A stretch of DNA of 64,000 nt from Sporolactobacillus sp. THM7-7 (GTDB taxonomy: Bacteria > Bacillota > Bacilli > Bacillales > Sporolactobacillaceae). A program made the position numbers and the translations under genes. Positions 62,074 through 64,000 of the stretch are shown in pieces; positions within the stretch are counted from its first letter, which is position 1, and every line of letters begins with the position of its first letter. Location: contig NZ_SEMB01000006.1 of assembly GCF_004153225.1 (NCBI RefSeq), positions 1 to 64,000 of the forward strand, given 5' to 3'. Under the pieces are notes generated by a model. It saw nothing but the letters and a program-made list of their open reading frames with translations, had not been told where the DNA came from and searched no databases.

Positions 62074-63474
62074 TCAGCCAATCGATCCCGCCATATTGTA
62101 TTTAATCAGCCGATTCATTTCGACGGCGTATTCCATTGGCAGTTCTTTCGTAAACGGTTCGATAAAGCCCATCACGATCATTTCCGTTGCTTCCTCCTCC
62201 GTGAGTCCGCGGCTCATCAAATAGAAGAGCTGCTCTTCGGAGACTTTTGAAACTTTCGCTTCGTGCTCAAGTGAGATATCTTTATTTAATACTTCATTGT
62301 ACGGAATGGTATCGGATGTTGACTTGTCGTCCATAATCAGCGTGTCGCATTCAACATGCGAACGTGAGTTTTTCGCTTTCGGACTAAAATGAACTTTCCC
62401 CCGATAGTTTACGTTGCCTCCGTTTTTGGAAATAGACTTCGATATAATCGTCGATGACGTGTTCGGCGCCAAGTGAAGCATTTTCGACCCTGTATCCTGA
62501 TTCTGTCCCTGACCGGCAATCGCGATCGAGAGTGTATTGCCGCGGGCGCCTTCTCCCTTCAGAACGACGGAAGGATATTTCATCGTTATGGCGGAACCTA
62601 TATTCCCGTCGACCCATTCCATTGTCGCCCGCTCTTCACACAGAGCGCGCTGGGTCACAAGATTATAGACGTTATTCGCCCAGTTCTGAATCGTCGTGTA
62701 ACGGCAGTACGCATCTTTACATACATAAATTTCAACGATCCCGCTGTGCAGCGAGCTGTTCGAATAAACCGGAGCCGTACACCCCTCGACATACTGAACC
62801 GATGCACCTTCGTCGACAACGATCAGCGTCCGCTCAAACTGTCCCATGCTCTCCGAATTAATCCGGAAATACGCCTGAAGCGGTGTTTTGCATTTAACGC
62901 CCTTCGGCACGTACACGAATGATCCGCCGGACCAGCAGGCCGCATTCAGTGCCGAAAATTTATTATCAGCGTAAGAGATGACCTTGCCAAAATACTTTCG
63001 AAACAGGTCTTCGTGCTTTTGCAGCGCGGAGTCCGTATCCAAGAAAATAATTCCGTCCTTTTCCAGATCCTGCTTCATACTATGGTACACGACTTCGGAC
63101 TCGTACTGCGCTGAAACACCAGCAAGATATTTTCGTTCCGCTTCCGGGATACCCAGTTTATCAAACGTATTTTTGATTTCGTCCGGTACTTCATCCCATG
63201 TCCGGCCTTGATTCTGAACAGGCTTAACGTAATAAGTCAGATCGTCGAACTTCAGTCCGCCAAGATCGGGGCCCCATTGCGGCATCGGGCGTTTGTAAAA
63301 ATGGTGTAGCCCTTTCAGTCGATAATCCAGCATCCACTGAGGTTCATTCTTCTTTTTCGAGATCTCCTTGACAATCTCCTCAGTCAGGCCCCGCTTCGTC
63401 CGGAATACCGAAACATCTTTATCTCTGAACCCATATTTGTATTCATCAATATCAGGCAACTGCTGTGTAGCCAT
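62074..63474 (-). CDS. sufB: Fe-S cluster assembly protein SufB
   Basis: Scaffold subunit of the SufBCD complex that builds Fe-S clusters. At 466 residues it is the normal length. [24 protein letters not shown] near 185, [20 protein letters not shown] near 225 and the late [37 protein letters not shown] are SufB signatures. The conserved Cys of the active face and the His in LEHEA are present. It is the last gene of a suf operon, following sufU, and ends at a strong terminator. The start has AAAGGAGGAGTCCCG. Confidence 0.97.
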   Translation of the reverse strand: MATQQLPDIDEYKYGFRDKDVSVFRTKRGLTEEIVKEISKKKNEPQWMLDYRLKGLHHFYKRPMPQWGPDLGGLKFDDLTYYVKPVQNQGRTWDEVPDEIKNTFDKLGIPEAERKYLAGVSAQYESEVVYHSMKQDLEKDGIIFLDTDSALQKHEDLFRKYFGKVISYADNKFSALNAACWSGGSFVYVPKGVKCKTPLQAYFRINSESMGQFERTLIVVDEGASVQYVEGCTAPVYSNSSLHSGIVEIYVCKDAYCRYTTIQNWANNVYNLVTQRALCEERATMEWVDGNIGSAITMKYPSVVLKGEGARGNTLSIAIAGQGQNQDTGSKMLHLAPNTSSTIISKSISKNGGNVNYRGKVHFSPKAKNSRSHVECDTLIMDDKSTSDTIPYNEVLNKDISLEHEAKVSKVSEEQLFYLMSRGLTEEEATEMIVMGFIEPFTKELPMEYAVEMNRLIKYNMAGSIG

Positions 63475-63582
63475 CGGGACTCCTCCTTTTACTTAATATC
63501 TTCATCAATCTATGCCAATCACTGAGTGACTTTATGCAATGAATATAGTTTTATTCTAGCACAATTTACAAAATTGTCGAAC

Positions 63583-64000
63583 TTAACGCGAGTGATGATG
63601 CTCATGTTCGCATTCACGCAAGCCTTTTTCCAAAGCTTTCCATGCCAATGTCGCGCACTTGATTCGGGCGGGATACTGGGCGACGCCCTGAAGCGCTTCT
63701 GCGTCGCCCAGGTCCAGATTATCGTCGTGTTCGCGGCCCTGAACCAATTCCGAAAAATCGAAAGTCAGATTGTGCGCGTCCTTGATGCTTAAGCCTTTGA
63801 TCGCTTCAGTCATCATTGATGCGGAAGACTGGCTGATGGCGCATCCTCTGCCCATAAACTTCACATCGGTAATCGTGTCGCCGTCCAACCGGATCGACAC
63901 CTGTATTTTATCCCCACAGGACGGGTTATTCATCGATACGATGATCGCATCTTCCCCGTCGAGCGTTCCGTGGTTGTGCGGACGCTTATAATGATCCATG
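63583..64000 (-). CDS. sufU: Fe-S cluster scaffold/Zn sulfurtransferase SufU (5' end cut by the window)
   Basis: SufU accepts sulfur from SufS in Gram-positive Fe-S assembly, using a zinc-bound Cys. The visible part, 138 residues, lacks the first dozen or so residues, because the reading frame continues past the window edge into IMDHYKRPHNHG. The three Cys ligands are present: NPSCGDK near 27, GRGCAISQSSASMM near 50 and IKCATLAWKALEKG near 114. A His-rich tail (EHEHHHSR) follows. It sits 108 bp upstream of sufB. sufS, sufD and sufC should lie beyond the window. Confidence 0.94.
   Translation of the reverse strand, partial: MDHYKRPHNHGTLDGEDAIIVSMNNPSCGDKIQVSIRLDGDTITDVKFMGRGCAISQSSASMMTEAIKGLSIKDAHNLTFDFSELVQGREHDDNLDLGDAEALQGVAQYPARIKCATLAWKALEKGLRECEHEHHHSR

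Overview
The window looks like core chromosome of an endospore-forming member of the Bacillales. Sporulation genes (yutH, yunB, lytH, a YjcZ-type peptide), menaquinone and coproporphyrin-type heme genes, AddAB and SbcCD, an FMN riboswitch upstream of ribU, and frequent TTG/GTG starts behind strong AGGAGG sites all point that way. Two blocks follow Bacillus subtilis gene order: pbpF-hemE-hemH-hemY-yhgD-yhgE, and ndh/yutM/dapF/yuzB/yuzD/yutI/yutH/yutF/yutE/yutD/lytH/yunB/yunC/yunD. Base composition is higher in GC than B. subtilis by eye. A Sporolactobacillaceae-like host is a guess I cannot test here.

Layout. 0.3-12.4 kb: addB-addA-sbcD-sbcC, a double-strand-break repair operon with a LexA-type operator over its promoter. 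12.6-22.4 kb: PAP2 phosphatase, OsmC, DUF948, menB-menE, fabL, Cu-Zn SOD, mscL with a structured leader, a small membrane protein, an SOS-type PC4-like gene, menA and a DCC protein. 22.5-23.1 kb: an AT-rich Phd/ParE-type toxin-antitoxin pair whose toxin is frameshifted. 23.1-32 kb: FMN riboswitch and ribU, YjcZ peptide, acyl-CoA thioesterase, a WalR-type 3D-domain cell-wall protein, rpiA-ddl, an M48 protease, lipoate ligase and a histidine phosphatase. 32-42 kb: YhgE with its TetR regulator, hemEHY and a class A PBP. 42-49.4 kb: amino-acid permease, tRNA-Ala(CGC), YggT, pgi, DUF378, asnB and a divergent XRE pair. 49.6-64 kb: ndh with a Rex-type operator, A-type Fe-S carrier, dapF, the yuz/yut/yun block, sufB and the edge of sufU.

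How it fits together. Several circuits can be read from operators: SOS (LexA boxes at addB and at the PC4-like gene), redox (Rex at ndh), cell-wall stress (WalR at the 3D protein), riboflavin (FMN riboswitch at ribU) and TetR autoregulation (shared palindrome at yhgE and yhgD). Quinone synthesis (menB, menE, menA) with NDH-2 indicates menaquinone respiration. SufB, SufU, the NifU-like YutI and the A-type carrier form an Fe-S assembly set. Two dispersed repeat families occupy intergenic spaces: seven copies of one bounded by TGTTCGAAAAG/CTTTTCGAACA, and two of another bounded by ATGGATATTGTTGATT/TTTAACATAG.

No large novel defence or mobile system was seen. The most interesting items are the SOS-controlled PC4-like gene, the LexA site on addBA-sbcDC, the structured mscL leader and the dense hairpin-like repeat family.
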